Shown: piece by piece, positions 45,228 to 56,327 of the stretch
How positions within the stretch are numbered: position 1 is the first letter of the stretch
Layout of the letters: each line of letters starts with the position of its first letter
NCBI GenBank assembly: GCA_043228905.1
Contig: JBHGNT010000013.1
Span: 806,001 to 870,000, forward strand
Direction of reading: 5' to 3'
Length of the DNA stretch: 64,000 nt
Source: Azolla caroliniana
Lineage: Eukaryota > Polypodiophyta
Translations under genes and position numbers: made by a program
Notes under the pieces: generated by a model
Databases searched by the model: none
The model's input: only the letters and a program-made list of their open reading frames with translations
What the model was told of the DNA's origin: nothing

Positions 45228-46609
45228 TACCAGTTCCGAGAGCACACCTTCCGAAGCTGATCGAGCTCTTAAAGGAGAAGGTGAGTATGGGAATTCTAGA
45301 ACCGTCGAATGCTCCTTATTCCAATAGGTGGTTCACGGTGCCGAAAAAGAATGGATCATTCCGATTCATCCAAGATCCTCAACCCGTCAACAAGGTGACA
45401 ATTCGAAATGCCGGAATCGGTCCGAGTGTGGACGAATTTGCCGAAGCGTTTGCGGGCCGGTCCATCTACTCCATTGGCGATCTCTACTCCGGATATGACC
45501 AATTCCAATTGACGATCGACAGTCGGGACATTACAACCATGAGGACTCCGATCGGGCTTGTGCGGATGTGTACCTTACCCCAAGGCGCAACGAACTCGGT
45601 GACTCATATGGTGAATGCCATGAATAAAGTCTTGAAGGATTGCATCCCGGACATCACGATGCCATTCTTGGATGATATTCCGATAAAAGGATGTTAGGAT
45701 GAGGAGAAAGATGAATTGAAAGATAAGGAAGGTTGTAGAAAGTTCGTTGCGGATCATATGAAAGATTGCGAGAAGGTGCTTCAAAGGCTCGAAGATGCGA
45801 CTTTGACATTTTCGGGAGAAAAATCCGCATTCGGGCAACCAGAGATCTTGGTGGTAGGTCACTTGTGTGGAGCATACGGCCGGAAGCCCTCGCCATCCAA
45901 AGTGAACGCAATCCAAGACATGAAAGAAGAATGCGAAAACCAAACGGAGGTTCGAAGGTTCCTTGGAGCGTGCGCGTTTTATCATATATGGATTCCTCAC
46001 TACACTCATGTCACCGAACCATTATATGGACTACTAAAGAAAAGAATGAAGTTCGAATGGCGAGACGAGCACACAAATGTGATGCGAAGATTAAAGAAAC
46101 TGCTTCTTGAAGCTCCGGCACTAAGGAAGGTTGACTATGCCGAAGGGAAACCAATTTACGTGACCGTAGATACGAGCCCAACCGGAATCGGGTGGGTCAT
46201 CAATCAAGAAGGTGAAGATAATGCGCGATATGCCGTCTGGTTCAGAGCAAAGGTTCTCAGCGAACGGCAACAAAGATATGCCCAAATCAAGCGGGAACTT
46301 TGGGGTATTGTGTCGGCAGTGAAGACGGACAAAGATTACCTGATTGGGTCAGAAGTGATAATAGAAACAGATTGTCTCCCAATTCTCGGAATGGTCTCGG
46401 GATGTGCGACCCCAGATCTTGCTATGCTAAGGTGGATCGCCTACATCAAGTCTTTAAACCCAGAGATCCGTCACATTGCAGGGAAGAAGAACGCCATGAC
46501 TGACATGCTGTCGAGGGCAAGATTTTCAAATGGAAGTAACATGGTTTCGAAAGATGAAGATGTCGCCCTCGACTTCTTCAAGATGGCTCGATTGTCGGAG
46601 GAAGACTAG
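45155..46609 (+). pseudogene. Gypsy reverse transcriptase and RNase H
   Basis: RT motifs in order: PVPRAHLPKLIELLKEKVSM, RWFTVPKKNGSFRFIQD, IYSIGDLYSGYDQFQL, the LPQGATNS box and the catalytic MPFLDDIPIKG (FLDD; 45661-45693). A TAG follows at 45695-45697. The frame continues at 45716 through GHLCGAYGRKPSPSKVNAI (thumb) and connects to RNase H (IYVTVDTSPTGIGWVI, QIKRELWGIVSAVKTDKDYL, DMLSRARFS). Single stop between RT and the thumb; the rest is open. Confidence 0.88.
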
Positions 46610-46612
46610 GAC

Positions 46613-48079
46613 ATGCAAACCCTCCACGCCTTCAACGAGAACGATTACAAAGGAGAGTGGTTACTCATCGGTAGATTCCTAAGAACATTGACGACATATG
46701 CTTCGTTGACAAAGGAGGAGGCCCTACGAATCCGAAAGAAAGCTTACCGATACTTCTTGAAGGGAGGATTCCTTTGGAGACATCCAAAAAGAAGGACAGG
46801 AATACCACATCGAGTGGTGGTAAAGAAAGAAGAGCAAGAGACGCTGATGATCGAATTCCACGAGAGTGCTCGGGCAGGTCATAGAGGAACATGGGCGACG
46901 TTCGAAAAGTTGAAGGAGAAGTACTGGTGGCCAAGCATGTACAAAGATGTACTCCATTTCGTGTCCACATGCGAAACTTGCCAAATATATTCAAATATAC
47001 GTCATCGTGATGAGTTACAGCCGACATACCCACTCACCATACATTTCAAATGGATGGTGGATCTGGTCTCGATGCCAATGGGAGTGGGACAGATGAAGTA
47101 CTTAGCGCTGGCAAGGGAAGACTTGACAAATCAAGTGGAAGGACGAGCCTTGACAAATAAGACGACATCAGCTGTTTGCAAATTTCTGCTTGAAGAGGTT
47201 GTTTGCCGATATGGATGTGTAGGGAAGATAGTGGCCGACCAAGGGGAGTTGGACGGGCACGAAGCGACTGAGCTCTTCGAAAGACTAGGTGTGAAACTCT
47301 CCCTTACGACTGCCTACAATCCGGAAGCGAATGGGAAGATCGAGCGAGGGCATGGACCTATCGTTAAAGCCATCGTACGGGCATGCAACGGTCGAGTCGA
47401 GAATTGGCCACGACTATTACCCTATGCCTTGTGGGCCGATAGAACGACACATATCTCGGTGACAGGGTATATGCCGACAGAGCTTATGTATGGACAAAAG
47501 CCGATTATGCCCATCGAAAGGACGATCGCCTCATGGGTAGCGATACCGTGGGAGAACAAGATGAGCCGAGAAGAGTTATTAGCGGCGCGGATAAGGCAAC
47601 TTGAAAGAAGACCTGAAGATTTAGAAAAAGCGCGAAAGATGATGGAGGCAGCCCGAGTAAAGAACAAAGTTCGGTTCGACAACACGCATCGACTTCGTCC
47701 CAAGAAGATTAAAGAAGGGGATTCGGTTTTGGTTTACGACAACACCCTTGACAATCAACACAATACAACAAGGAAGTTCGCAAGAAGATGGTTCGGGCCG
47801 TATGTGGTGACAAGTGCCAACGATAATGCCACATACCACCTTGCAGAACTAGACGGATCAAGGTTGGTCGTACCCATTGCGGGAAAAAGAGTAAAGATTT
47901 TCAAGAAAAGACAAGACAAGGATCCTGACCTCGATTACCTCGACGATGAACACAATAATCTAATTGATCACCGTAGCCGAAATCTCACTTTCTCTCTTCT
48001 TGGCACGTACCGGAGGACGTGCGGTTTGGTGGGGGTGGATGTCGTGAAGATTTTCGGCAATAGTGTGAAAATCCCATAA
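46613..48079 (+). pseudogene. Gypsy integrase
   Basis: 488 codons directly after the RNase H stop, in the same phase. The HHCC-type zinc finger spans about residues 83-125 (EFHESARAGHRG ... CETCQIY). The core has MVDLVSMP, the VADQGELDG block and ANGKIERGHGPIV, supplying the D, D and E catalytic positions. Then comes the WPRLLPYALWADRTTH block and, at the C-terminus, the KFARRWFGPYVVTSANDNA stretch typical of the GPY/F domain. The frame runs past the PPT (GGTTTGGTGGGGGTGGA) into the 3' LTR. Confidence 0.88.
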
Positions 48080-49207
48080 AACGTACAAAATCGAGTATGA
48101 ACCACATAATACAATAATTGTGAAGATAAAATTTTAAATAAATTTAATATCTAAGTACAAAATGATAGAGGTTTCGAATGCACTTTATTACACGAGATAC
48201 GGACAACTAAATGTCAAGATATGAGGGTATAAAGTTTGTGAAAGGAAAAAAGAGAAAATTGTGAGATATCCCACATAGGCACGACAAATACGACTGTCAT
48301 CATATATAAGGTAGAGCAAAAGATATTATCTTTGTGTTTATGTGTGGAGCATAGAGAGTTCAAGGTAACTTGAACTAAGAGTGGAGGTGGGCTAGCTACT
48401 CGTAAAGGGTTTTGGCCAACCAAAACCGGACCAGTGATGGAGCCAGTGATCCGACGGCATCCGACGACAATCCAGCGACGGCATCCGGCGCCGCTGAGAC
48501 GACGACATCCGGCCCGGACCGGCGATGGAGCCGGTGATCCGGCGGTGGCGAGGCGGCGACATCCGGCGAGGCACCAGTAACCGATGGCATCCGGCGACGG
48601 CACCGGTATCCGACGAACCGGCATCCGGTGACTAGATAAATAAATATATAAATATATATACATATATACAAGGAGGGCAAGTAAGGATTCGAACCTTGCA
48701 CCTCCGAGTTAGGAGTCAATTGGCTTACCATTAAGCCATGCCATTTAGTTGAATTTATATTTCTATCATTATACTTTTACCTGTAAATTCTCATACATGA
48801 GAGCTAAAATGAGTGACATGGTTATCATGCACCACATGTAATACATAAGCGCCAAATGGCAAGCATGCATTTTATACATGTCTTGTACCCTCACATGCAT
48901 CATATGCATGAGAGCATCTATAAAAGAAGGAAGGGGGAGGAGAAAAAAAGCGTTTTTTTTTGTTATGAAATTAAGAAGAAGAAATTCGTTATCAAATTGA
49001 TGGTGTAACTTGTTTCTTAAATCCAAAGATAAAAGTTCAATCAATCTCTCTCAATCGTTTAATCTCAACTTCTCTCTTTCCCAATCTAACTTAAGTACTT
49101 TCTCGCCAAAGCTTGCGCCAAAGCTTGTACCGACTTTGAATCCTTCCGGTCCAGAACCCCGGCGGTTCTGCCTCACGATCCGCGCGTAGTGACGGATCTT
49201 CACGACA
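48040..49207 (+). repeat. 3' LTR of the gypsy element
   Basis: About 1168 bp, TGTCGTGAAGA...TCTTCACGACA, preceded by the PPT GGTTTGGTGGGGGTGGA (48021-48039). TATA box TATAAAAG at 48919-48926. The CCGGCGA microrepeat region (48425-48630) is longer than in the 5' copy. Followed by ACGG, the second half of the target duplication. Confidence 0.93.
48676..48742 (-). tRNA. tRNA-like sequence (Arg-CCT-like) within the 3' LTR
   Basis: Near-identical to 41715-41781, with the same B box GGTTCGAATCC and CCT loop. One visible difference in the A-box side (GGTAAGCC for GGTAAACC on the minus strand). Its copy number simply follows that of the LTR. Confidence 0.4.
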
Positions 49208-49860
49208 ACGGTATCCAAGCTATCTGATGTAGGAGTCGAACTTCTGGTACCACATCCTCGGTGCTTGTTTCAAGCCATAAAGGCTTTTCTTCAGTCGACA
49301 TACGAGGTAACTTTCCTCCCCCGTCGCTATGAAGCCTGCCGGTTGAGACATGTAAATTTCTTCTTCCTGATCTCCATGTAGGAATGACGTCTTTACATCC
49401 AGTTGCTCTAGCTCTAGGTCTTCTATCACCACAACTCCTAGGAGTCTGAGGGTGACCCTCTTCACTACTGGTGAGAATATCTCGTAGTAGTCGACCCCAT
49501 TTTCTTGTTTGAACCCTTTCGTGACAAGTCAAGCTTTGTACTTGGGTTTCTCTGAGTCAGATACATATTTGTATCGGAAAACCCATTTGCAGGGATAGCG
49601 GCTTTCTTCCAGCTGGTAATTCAACTAGTTCCCATGTCTAATTCTTGTGAATCGAGTCCATTTCAGATCTCATGGCTTGCAACCATGTATCGGAGTCCTG
49701 TGCGGCATAACATCATCATATGTGCTTGGTTCGCCTGCATCGCTGTAGTTGACGTAGTCGAGGCCCGATTGATAGAACTCTGTCGGCCTTCGAGCTCGTC
49801 CAGATCTCCTGGATGCCGAGATAAATGGTTTAGATTCTTCGATTAGCTCTATCGGTCAAC
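49208..49860 (-). pseudogene. Copia pol, 5' part of RT (other side of the gypsy insertion)
   Basis: Minus strand: MRSEMDSIHKN, then TWELVELPAG, then VTLRLLGVVVIEDLELEQLD, VKTSFLHGDQEEEIYMSQP, GLKQAPRMWYQKFDSYIR. A TAG follows, then LGYR up to the insertion point at 49208. Joins in frame to 41134 downward. Frameshifts occur near 49480-49560. Integrase and gag are not visible further upstream. Confidence 0.85.
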
Positions 49861-51480
49861 CGGTATTTGTTGAACCGTTTGTGTCAGGAGTCTTGTTAGG
49901 TGACCCCCCCCCCCCCCCCCATGCTAGGATTTCAGCGGTGTCATGGCGTTCTCCCCTATGGGCTTTGTCGACTCGGATCACATCTTGTTGACTGTTGTAC
50001 GTTTTAGGGTTAGGGATGACGATTATGATAGCATGATTATAATGATGGGTGTGATGATGGAGATAAGCATTGTGGAATGGTGGAGATGGTGAATGGTATG
50101 GGATTGATGGCGAGAGAGATCATGTGCATTGAGAAGCATTGCGGGGTGAGGGGTGGTGTCTAGAATGGCTCCACCCCCCTCCCAAGGGGGTTCAACGTAA
50201 GGGGAGATAGAAGAGAGAGATGACAAGAGAGAGATTGAGAGAGAGAGAAATGTTCATTCATGTATTCATTCATTCCCCATAAGGGGTTAAATAGGTACAA
50301 AGGGGTAGATCCACAAGGGTGCAAGCCCCTTTGGCATTCACACCTAGTCATTCACTCACACCTCTTTGTATCTACCACACTCACACTTACATTCACACTC
50401 ATAATCGTATAAAATCACACATACATATCAACACATTACATCTTTCACCCTCACTTATCACACTTATCCATCACACGTACGTCTCGTACGGTAACACAAT
50501 ATGGCACGCCCATGGGAGAGTGCCTTGCACGTCGATCCCATATGCCTTGATCATAATTTTTCTTCGACCGGAATTTCCATCGGTCCTCTCAACGATCGAC
50601 TCCCTCGATCGAAGCGCTTGACTCGAACATCTCCGTTGGTTAGCGACTCTTCGGTAACACGAACATTCTCGTTCTGTCGACTTACGAACTTTGGTAACAT
50701 CAACGATCGACTCCCTCGATCGGAGCGCTTGACTCAAACATCTCCGTCGGTCAGCGAATCTTCATCGACACGAACATTCCCGTTCTGTCGATTCACGAAC
50801 TTCGGTAACATCATTTGGGTCGTCAAAAAAACGTTGTTTGTATGTGTGTTCCTTTTGTTGATTTTGTGAGTTTTGTGTTGATCGCGTCCATTTCGTTTAG
50901 GCTGATGAGTTTTCAAAATTTCGTAGGTGCCCTTTGATTTTTAAAATTTTTATTATATACCCTCGAGTTTTGAAAATTTCATTCAGTACCCCCAAGTTTC
51001 TGAAATTTTAGGCTGTTACCCTCAACATTTTAAAATTTCTTCGCATGCCCCTCTCTTCTCTTTTTCTCTCTGATTTTTTTTTCGTGTTTGTCTTCTTACG
51101 TTTTATCCCGCGTGTTGTCTGCATCTTCTTCCTCCTCCTTGGTGTTAACCGTTGCTTCTTCTCCTCTTCCTGTCTTTCTTTTCCTCCTCTCTCTTTCTTC
51201 TTCTATGCCTTTCTCTTCTCTTCTTCTTATTTTCTTTTTCATGCCTTTCTCTTCTCTTCTTCTTATTTTCTTTTTCATGCCTTTCTCTTCTTCCATGACT
51301 TCGTGTTTGTCTGTTCATGCCTTTCTCTTCTTCCATGACATCTTCTTTTTCTTCCTTCTTTGTTCTTCTTCTTCCTTGCATTTCTCTTCTCTCTTCTTCT
51401 TATTTTCTGCATGTCTGCCTCTTTCTTCTCTGCGTTGGCTTTGTTTTAGTTGTCGTGTACCGAATATTAGAGATTAGGTA
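49861..51480. other. Non-coding region with simple and tandem repeats
   Basis: Contains a C run (about 49904-49920), purine-rich stretches, a direct tandem duplication (50585-50815) and a TTC/CTT-rich tract (51030-51440) with a 36-bp unit (ATGCCTTTCTCTTCTCTTCT and following bases) near 51206-51290. No gene or complete LTR pair recognised; LTR debris is likely. Confidence 0.5.
50585..50815. repeat. Tandem duplication of about 115 bp
   Basis: Two imperfect copies from AACGATCGACTCCCTCGATC (about 50592 and 50703) to CGAACTTTGGTAACATC / CGAACTTCGGTAACATC. Each contains GCGCTTGACTC and a CGAACATTC block. Confidence 0.9.
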
Positions 51481-52100
51481 CTAAAGTAAGCATAAAATAA
51501 GGATATATCAATGATAGATCTAGAAAGAATAGAGAGAAAAGAGAGAAAGAAGGGTGCCGATCCACCCTACCACCCCCGAGCGAAGGGATCGAGACGGACT
51601 CGAGCCTCGATCGGCGTCCCATACCACCGCCTTGGCGTCGAGTCGTACCTGGATGATAGCGCGCTTGCTACAAGAGTCGTTCCACTCACGGACAGAGTCT
51701 CGATGTCGTCTGTCCAGCCCGTTTGGCTACTCCGGCCACTGTTCGGCTATTACGGCCGCTTTGGCCGCTCCTCGGCCACTCTTTGGCCACTCGTCCGTCT
51801 CCATCTCCCGTCGTGGCCATCTCCGACCACTGATGTCGTCCTTGCCCGGCCGCCTCTATTCGGCCACTACGACCGTTCTTAGGTCGCTTTCTGGCCTCTC
51901 CTCCATCTCTGTCGGTGTCCGGTTGTCCTTGTCCTCTTCCGACCATGCGTTCGGTTCATCAGTTGTCTGGTACTTGTCCATCCGGCCCATCTGGCTTTCT
52001 GTTCGGGTCTCCTCCTATGATGGTTGTCGGCTCTGTTGACGGTGTCTGTCTCTCTGTTCAGCTAATGGTTGTTTGGCCATTCCGGCTGTTGTTTAGGGTT
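51481..52100. other. GC-richer non-coding segment, LTR-like
   Basis: CGGCCACT/GGCCGCT-rich sequence 3' (minus strand) of the ORF at 52.1-53.4 kb. Possibly part of the 3' region of that retroelement. No paired copy in the window. Confidence 0.3.
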
Positions 52101-53408
52101 TCAAGCCGCCGTCGTTCCTTCCGGCCATTGGCTGTTGTACGGCCATCCGCTGTCCACTCGTATGTCCAACCGTTTTCGTCTCCCCTCTCTGTGTCCGCTT
52201 GTTCGGCTACCGGTGCCTTGTTGCGTTTGCATGGAGGTTTGACGGATGGGCTCGCTTGTAGATGGGTGGTCCAGCCTGCTTGCGCCGAGTTGCAATTCCG
52301 TTTCTGCCCGTGGACCACCCTGCTGTCCTGGTTCCCCTTGCGCTTCTTCTTGGTTGGCCGAAGGAGGCTGCATTGACCTTTCCGGCTCTGGCGGGATGGG
52401 ACTTTCCGGTGTTGTCGGTGGTGCAGGAGTTTCTGATTCCGGTGCTATGCGCACCGGTTCAGGTTCCTCCCTTGGCGTGGGAGTCTCAGTATGGGGCGCC
52501 AGTGTTCCCTCCGTCTGAGGGTCCGAACGTTTCTCGGCTGCCTCAACAGTCCTTGTCGACGACCGTCGTTGGAGGTGCTCCGTAGGCTCCTCCTCTATTT
52601 CCTCTTCTTGAGTCCCGGCATTGAGTTTTGCCGCCAAGGGGTCCGCTTCTCTATTCACCGGTCGGCGGAGTGTAACCTTTACGGGCCGTACCGATGGTTC
52701 CTCCTGCGCATCCATTGGCCGCTTCCGGCTGGCGCTCTCCTTTCCCGCCTGTTCTGCGTCCGCCGCCTTCCCCTTAGTGGCCTTAGAGGCCAATAGCTGT
52801 TGTCATTTGGAAGTAGTCTTTGGGGTGCCGTCCGCCACGCTTCCCCGCTTCTTGGGCTGGACGGTCTGGACGGGTGGCACAAGTAAGGTGAGCCACTGCG
52901 TTACGGCGTGCCATATCCTCCGTCCGTCTCGGCCTTCTTTGCCATCTTTGCCTCTGACGATCTCGATTGCCACACACAAACCTTCTGCGATCAATATCGG
53001 CCAATCCACCTTGATCCCTTCATAGGTGGCGATGATCATCCCTGCCCGGTTCTGTGGCATGACAGGGGGTCTAGGGTACACATGGTCGTATTCGTGGAGC
53101 ACACGAGCAATCTTGCGGAACAACATATCTCCGCCGCCCTGTGTCTGGTAGCCCTTGTTGGCTAGGGAGTACTCACCAAAATACTTGATGAGTTGCTCCG
53201 AGGTCGGATTGTCAATCGTGAGTATGCTTCCCTCCGGAAGGCCTATTAACGCTTGAATCGCCTCCGCCGTTATGACCTCTGTGTCGATTTCTTTGATCAC
53301 CTTGTTGGCTTCTTTGTGTGGCGGTACCTCCATCATCATCAAGAAGCCCTCGAGCCCGTGTTGCTTTAGCCATGTCTTGGCGGCTTTCGACAGCGTTTGC
53401 GGGTCCAT
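52101..53408 (-). pseudogene. Retroelement-associated ORF of unknown role
   Basis: Minus strand, ATG at 53408, open for 201 codons to a TGA at about 52803; the same frame then stays open to 52101. The first part looks globular (MDPQTLSKAAKTWLKQHGLE, then LIGLPEGSILTIDNPTSEQL, YPRPPVMPQNRAGMII, IKVDWPILIAEGL). The second is Pro/Glu/Arg-rich and disordered (repeated EPE, PTPREEPEP, PAPPTTPESP). It has no zinc knuckle, protease or RT motif. The fold order vaguely recalls plant transposon-associated proteins of the Transposase_32 type, which I cannot confirm. A CT-rich leader precedes it, and the young copia at 53524 inserted in that leader. It might be an extra ORF of the gypsy at 59-64 kb on the same strand. 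Confidence 0.45.
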
Positions 53409-53523
53409 GTCTGTGTCGAGGTCAGATTGCAGTGGCGAGGTTGGATGGTGATGAGAGTGAGATTGAGAGAGAGAGAGTTCAGAAGGCGGGGGTTCTCTGT
53501 GCGTAGGTTCTCGTCTGATGATC

Positions 53524-54134
53524 TGTTGGGACTACGGTCCCTTCGGATGGGATGGTCGGATGTCGGAGATGAATGACGACAAGCCCGGTTGCGGTTTTCG
53601 GAACCGGATGATGAAGACCCCGGCTTCGGAGCCGGATGACGAATGTACCCGGAGGAAGAGATCCGGATGCGGGGACATATCCGTGAATATGTTTGCCAAG
53701 GGCCCTTGAGGCTATAGTTGTAAATAGCCCCAAAGTCATATGTGTATAAATATGACTTAGGGCAAACAGTTTTAAAGTTGCTACTCATTTTTCTGTTTTT
53801 CCACTCAAGAGGAGTGAAGAGAGAGCAGCCGTGAGAGAGAGATAGAGCGTGAGAGAGGAAGAGGTCGACGCCTCTGTGTAATTCTGCCGCCTGTGGCGAG
53901 GACAGCGAGCTCAAGGTCGTCGCCTTGCAGCTCGCCATTGTATATTTCTCTGTGCATAGTTTTGGTTCGGAGTCTTGTACTCCCGTGGTTTTTCCCGTAC
54001 AGGGTTTTCCACGTTAAATCGTGTGTCCACTTATTTACTTTTGCATTTCCCATTTTCTGCAACAACGATTTGTGTGTTTCCTTGGTTGTGGCCGAGAGGT
54101 GAAGTTTGGAAAGTGTCGATTATTTTTTCCATCA
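53524..54134 (+). repeat. 5' LTR of the young copia
   Basis: 611 bp with TATA box TATAAATA at 53745-53752. Minus-strand frames of up to 190 codons inside it also occur in the 3' LTR and are not genes. Confidence 0.97.
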
Positions 54135-54137
54135 ATT

Positions 54138-54149
54138 TGGTATCAGAGC
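54138..54149 (+). promoter_or_regulatory. Primer-binding site (initiator Met tRNA)
   Basis: TGGTATCAGAGC, the classic copia PBS complementary to the 3' end of initiator tRNA-Met, three bases after the LTR. Confidence 0.95.
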
Positions 54150-54164
54150 GAGCTACTGCAGAAA

Positions 54165-56327
54165 ATGGAAGGCGGCGGCAGCGGGCAGCCGGGGATGATG
54201 GTGCTGAATGCGCAGAATTACGCCGACTGGAAGATCAAGATGGAGGATCTTCTGATTGTTCGGGACCTGTACGAACCGATTGACAAGTCGGAAATACCGA
54301 AGGGGGTACTTGAGACGGAATGGAGGCTTCTGAACCGGAAAGCCGTTGCAACCATTCGGCAATACGTCGACGTGAGCGTTCTACAACATGTGGCGAACGA
54401 CACCAACGCATATGAGATGTGGCGGAAGCTGTCGGGCCTCTACGAGAGGAAGAATGCATTGAACCGGACCTCCCTGATGAGGAAGATAGTGAACCTCAAG
54501 TACCGGGACGGCGAGAGTATGGTGGAACACGTAAGCACGTTCATGGGATTCGTGAACCAGCTTGCGGCGATCAAGTTCCCGTTGGAGGATGCAATGCAAG
54601 CCATCATCCTGATGTGTACATTGCCGGAAAGCTGGGAGAACTTGGTGGTGACTCTCAGCACCTCCTGCACCGAAGATAACTTGTCCTTACAAACGGTAAA
54701 GACAAGCATTTTGAACGAAGAAGCGCGTCGGAGAGATAAAGAACTGGCCTCCGACCCGAAGATGCTGCTTACCGAATCGGATCGGGGAAGACAACGGAAC
54801 CGGAGTCCGCAAAGACGGGAGAAGTCGGGGACCCGGTCGCAGTCAAGAGGAAGGCCCACATGCTTCCACTGTGGGAAGCCGGGGCACTTCCGAAAGAACT
54901 GTCTGCATTACCGAAAAGACAACGGAGCCGACGACACCGATTCGAAGAAGTCTTCGGAACGGAACGGTACTTACCGGGGAGCCACGGACCGGAATGGTTC
55001 GGATCGGCGAGGGCAGGACCGGAAAGGAACAACGACACTCGCGGCAAGTGAAGAGGAGATCATGCTCATCACCGAAGAAGGTGAACTAAACATTGCCGGC
55101 GATGAGACTACCTGGGTGGTCGATTCCGGAGCGTCGTTCCACCTGACCCCGGAAAGAAGATACTTCTCATCCTACACAGCCGGTGAGCATGGCTGTGTTC
55201 GGATGGGAAATGAAGGTACGTGCCGGATTGCCGGCATAGGAGACGTGTGGTTGACAACCTCGACCGGATGCAAAATGCTGCTGAAGGATGTCAGACATGT
55301 TCCGGAGGTTCGATTGAACCTGATTTCGGCCGGGAGGCTAGACGATGAAGGCTACACAGGTAGCATCCGGAACGGCGTAATGAAGTTCAGCAAGGGGAGC
55401 CTGATAGTGGCTCGGGCCCGGAAAGTCAACACACTGTACCTTATGAATGCCCGGTTGTGTCCGGAAGAGTTGAACGTGGCAGCCGACACTGCCGGTGAGC
55501 TGTGGCACAAGAGACTGTGCCACATGAGTGAGAAGGGGATGAAGAGGCTTGCAGAAGACAACCTTATTCCAGTGAAGCACGTGCACCTGGAGAAGTGCAC
55601 CGATTGCCTGGCCGGTAAGCAGAACCGAACCTCCTTCCACTCAAGGCCACCGACGAGACGTAGCGCACCATTGGAGTTGGTGCACACTGATGTGTGTCAG
55701 GTAGAAACGAAGTCACATGGCGGAGCCCAGTACTTCGTAACATTCATAGATGATCATAGCCGAAAACTGTGGACGGCACCGCTGAAGACAAAGGACCAAG
55801 TGTTGTGCGTCTTCAAAGAACTCCACGCGAGAGTGGAAAGGGAATCCGGCAAGAAGCTGAAAGCGATACGAGCGGATAACGGAGGGGAATACCGGGGGCA
55901 GTTCAAGGAGTACTGTCGCTCGAAGGGAATCCGGCTCGAGTTTACTGTGCCGAAGACGCCGGAACTGAACGGGCTGGCCGAGAGGATGAACCGGACCATA
56001 ATGGAGAGGGTCCGGAGTATGCTGGCGCATGCGAAATTACCCAAGGGGTTTTGGGCTGAGGCAATGTCGACGGCGACATACGTGATAAACAGATCACCCT
56101 CAGTACCTTTGGACGGAGACACGCCGCAGAGAGTGTGGACCGGTAGGGAAGTATCCTACCGGCATCTGAAGGTGTTCGGGTGTCTCGCATATGTGCATGT
56201 GGCAAAGGACCGGAGAGGAAAGCTAGATCCAAAGACCCGGCCATGCATATTCCTCGGTTACGGCGATGACGAGTTCGGCTACCGAGTATGGGACCCGGTC
56301 GACAAAAGGATATTCCCGGAGTCGTGA
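54165..56327 (+). CDS. Copia gag-protease-integrase polyprotein, 5' part
   Basis: Start ATG at 54165, just after the PBS, although the frame is open upstream through the LTR. The gag domain begins with the usual NYADWKIKMEDLLI. A zinc knuckle CFHCGKPGHFRKNC is near 54860, protease has WVVDSGASFHLT near 55110, and pre-integrase has LWHKRLCHMSEKGMKRL near 55500. The integrase core holds HTDVCQVETKSHGG, IRADNGGEYRGQF and ELNGLAERMNRTI, which give the D, D and E positions, then the region up to GYRVWDPVDKRIF. An extra C in CCC at about 56313-56315 shifts the frame and gives an early TGA at 56327. The next frame continues the polyprotein. Confidence 0.93.
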   Translation: MEGGGSGQPGMMVLNAQNYADWKIKMEDLLIVRDLYEPIDKSEIPKGVLETEWRLLNRKAVATIRQYVDVSVLQHVANDTNAYEMWRKLSGLYERKNALNRTSLMRKIVNLKYRDGESMVEHVSTFMGFVNQLAAIKFPLEDAMQAIILMCTLPESWENLVVTLSTSCTEDNLSLQTVKTSILNEEARRRDKELASDPKMLLTESDRGRQRNRSPQRREKSGTRSQSRGRPTCFHCGKPGHFRKNCLHYRKDNGADDTDSKKSSERNGTYRGATDRNGSDRRGQDRKGTTTLAASEEEIMLITEEGELNIAGDETTWVVDSGASFHLTPERRYFSSYTAGEHGCVRMGNEGTCRIAGIGDVWLTTSTGCKMLLKDVRHVPEVRLNLISAGRLDDEGYTGSIRNGVMKFSKGSLIVARARKVNTLYLMNARLCPEELNVAADTAGELWHKRLCHMSEKGMKRLAEDNLIPVKHVHLEKCTDCLAGKQNRTSFHSRPPTRRSAPLELVHTDVCQVETKSHGGAQYFVTFIDDHSRKLWTAPLKTKDQVLCVFKELHARVERESGKKLKAIRADNGGEYRGQFKEYCRSKGIRLEFTVPKTPELNGLAERMNRTIMERVRSMLAHAKLPKGFWAEAMSTATYVINRSPSVPLDGDTPQRVWTGREVSYRHLKVFGCLAYVHVAKDRRGKLDPKTRPCIFLGYGDDEFGYRVWDPVDKRIFPES

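Larger units (their letters stand above)
41135..49207 (+). mobile_element. Ty3/gypsy LTR retrotransposon with both LTRs, nested in a copia
   Basis: The LTRs are at 41135-42247 and 48040-49207, bounded by the inverted ends TGTCGTGAAGA and TCTTCACGACA (left copy has one change). Both flanks show ACGG (41131-41134, 49208-49211), a 4-bp target duplication. Domain order is gag, protease, RT, RNase H, integrase, all on the plus strand. The coding region has stops and frameshifts, and the LTRs differ by about 55 bp in length plus substitutions. It is therefore much older than the copia at 53.5 kb and not autonomous as it stands. Confidence 0.92.

Noticed and set aside
53366-53938. 190-codon minus-strand frame, also present at 58080-58664
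   Set aside because: It lies in the copia LTR and is duplicated only because the LTR is; no start context or domain.
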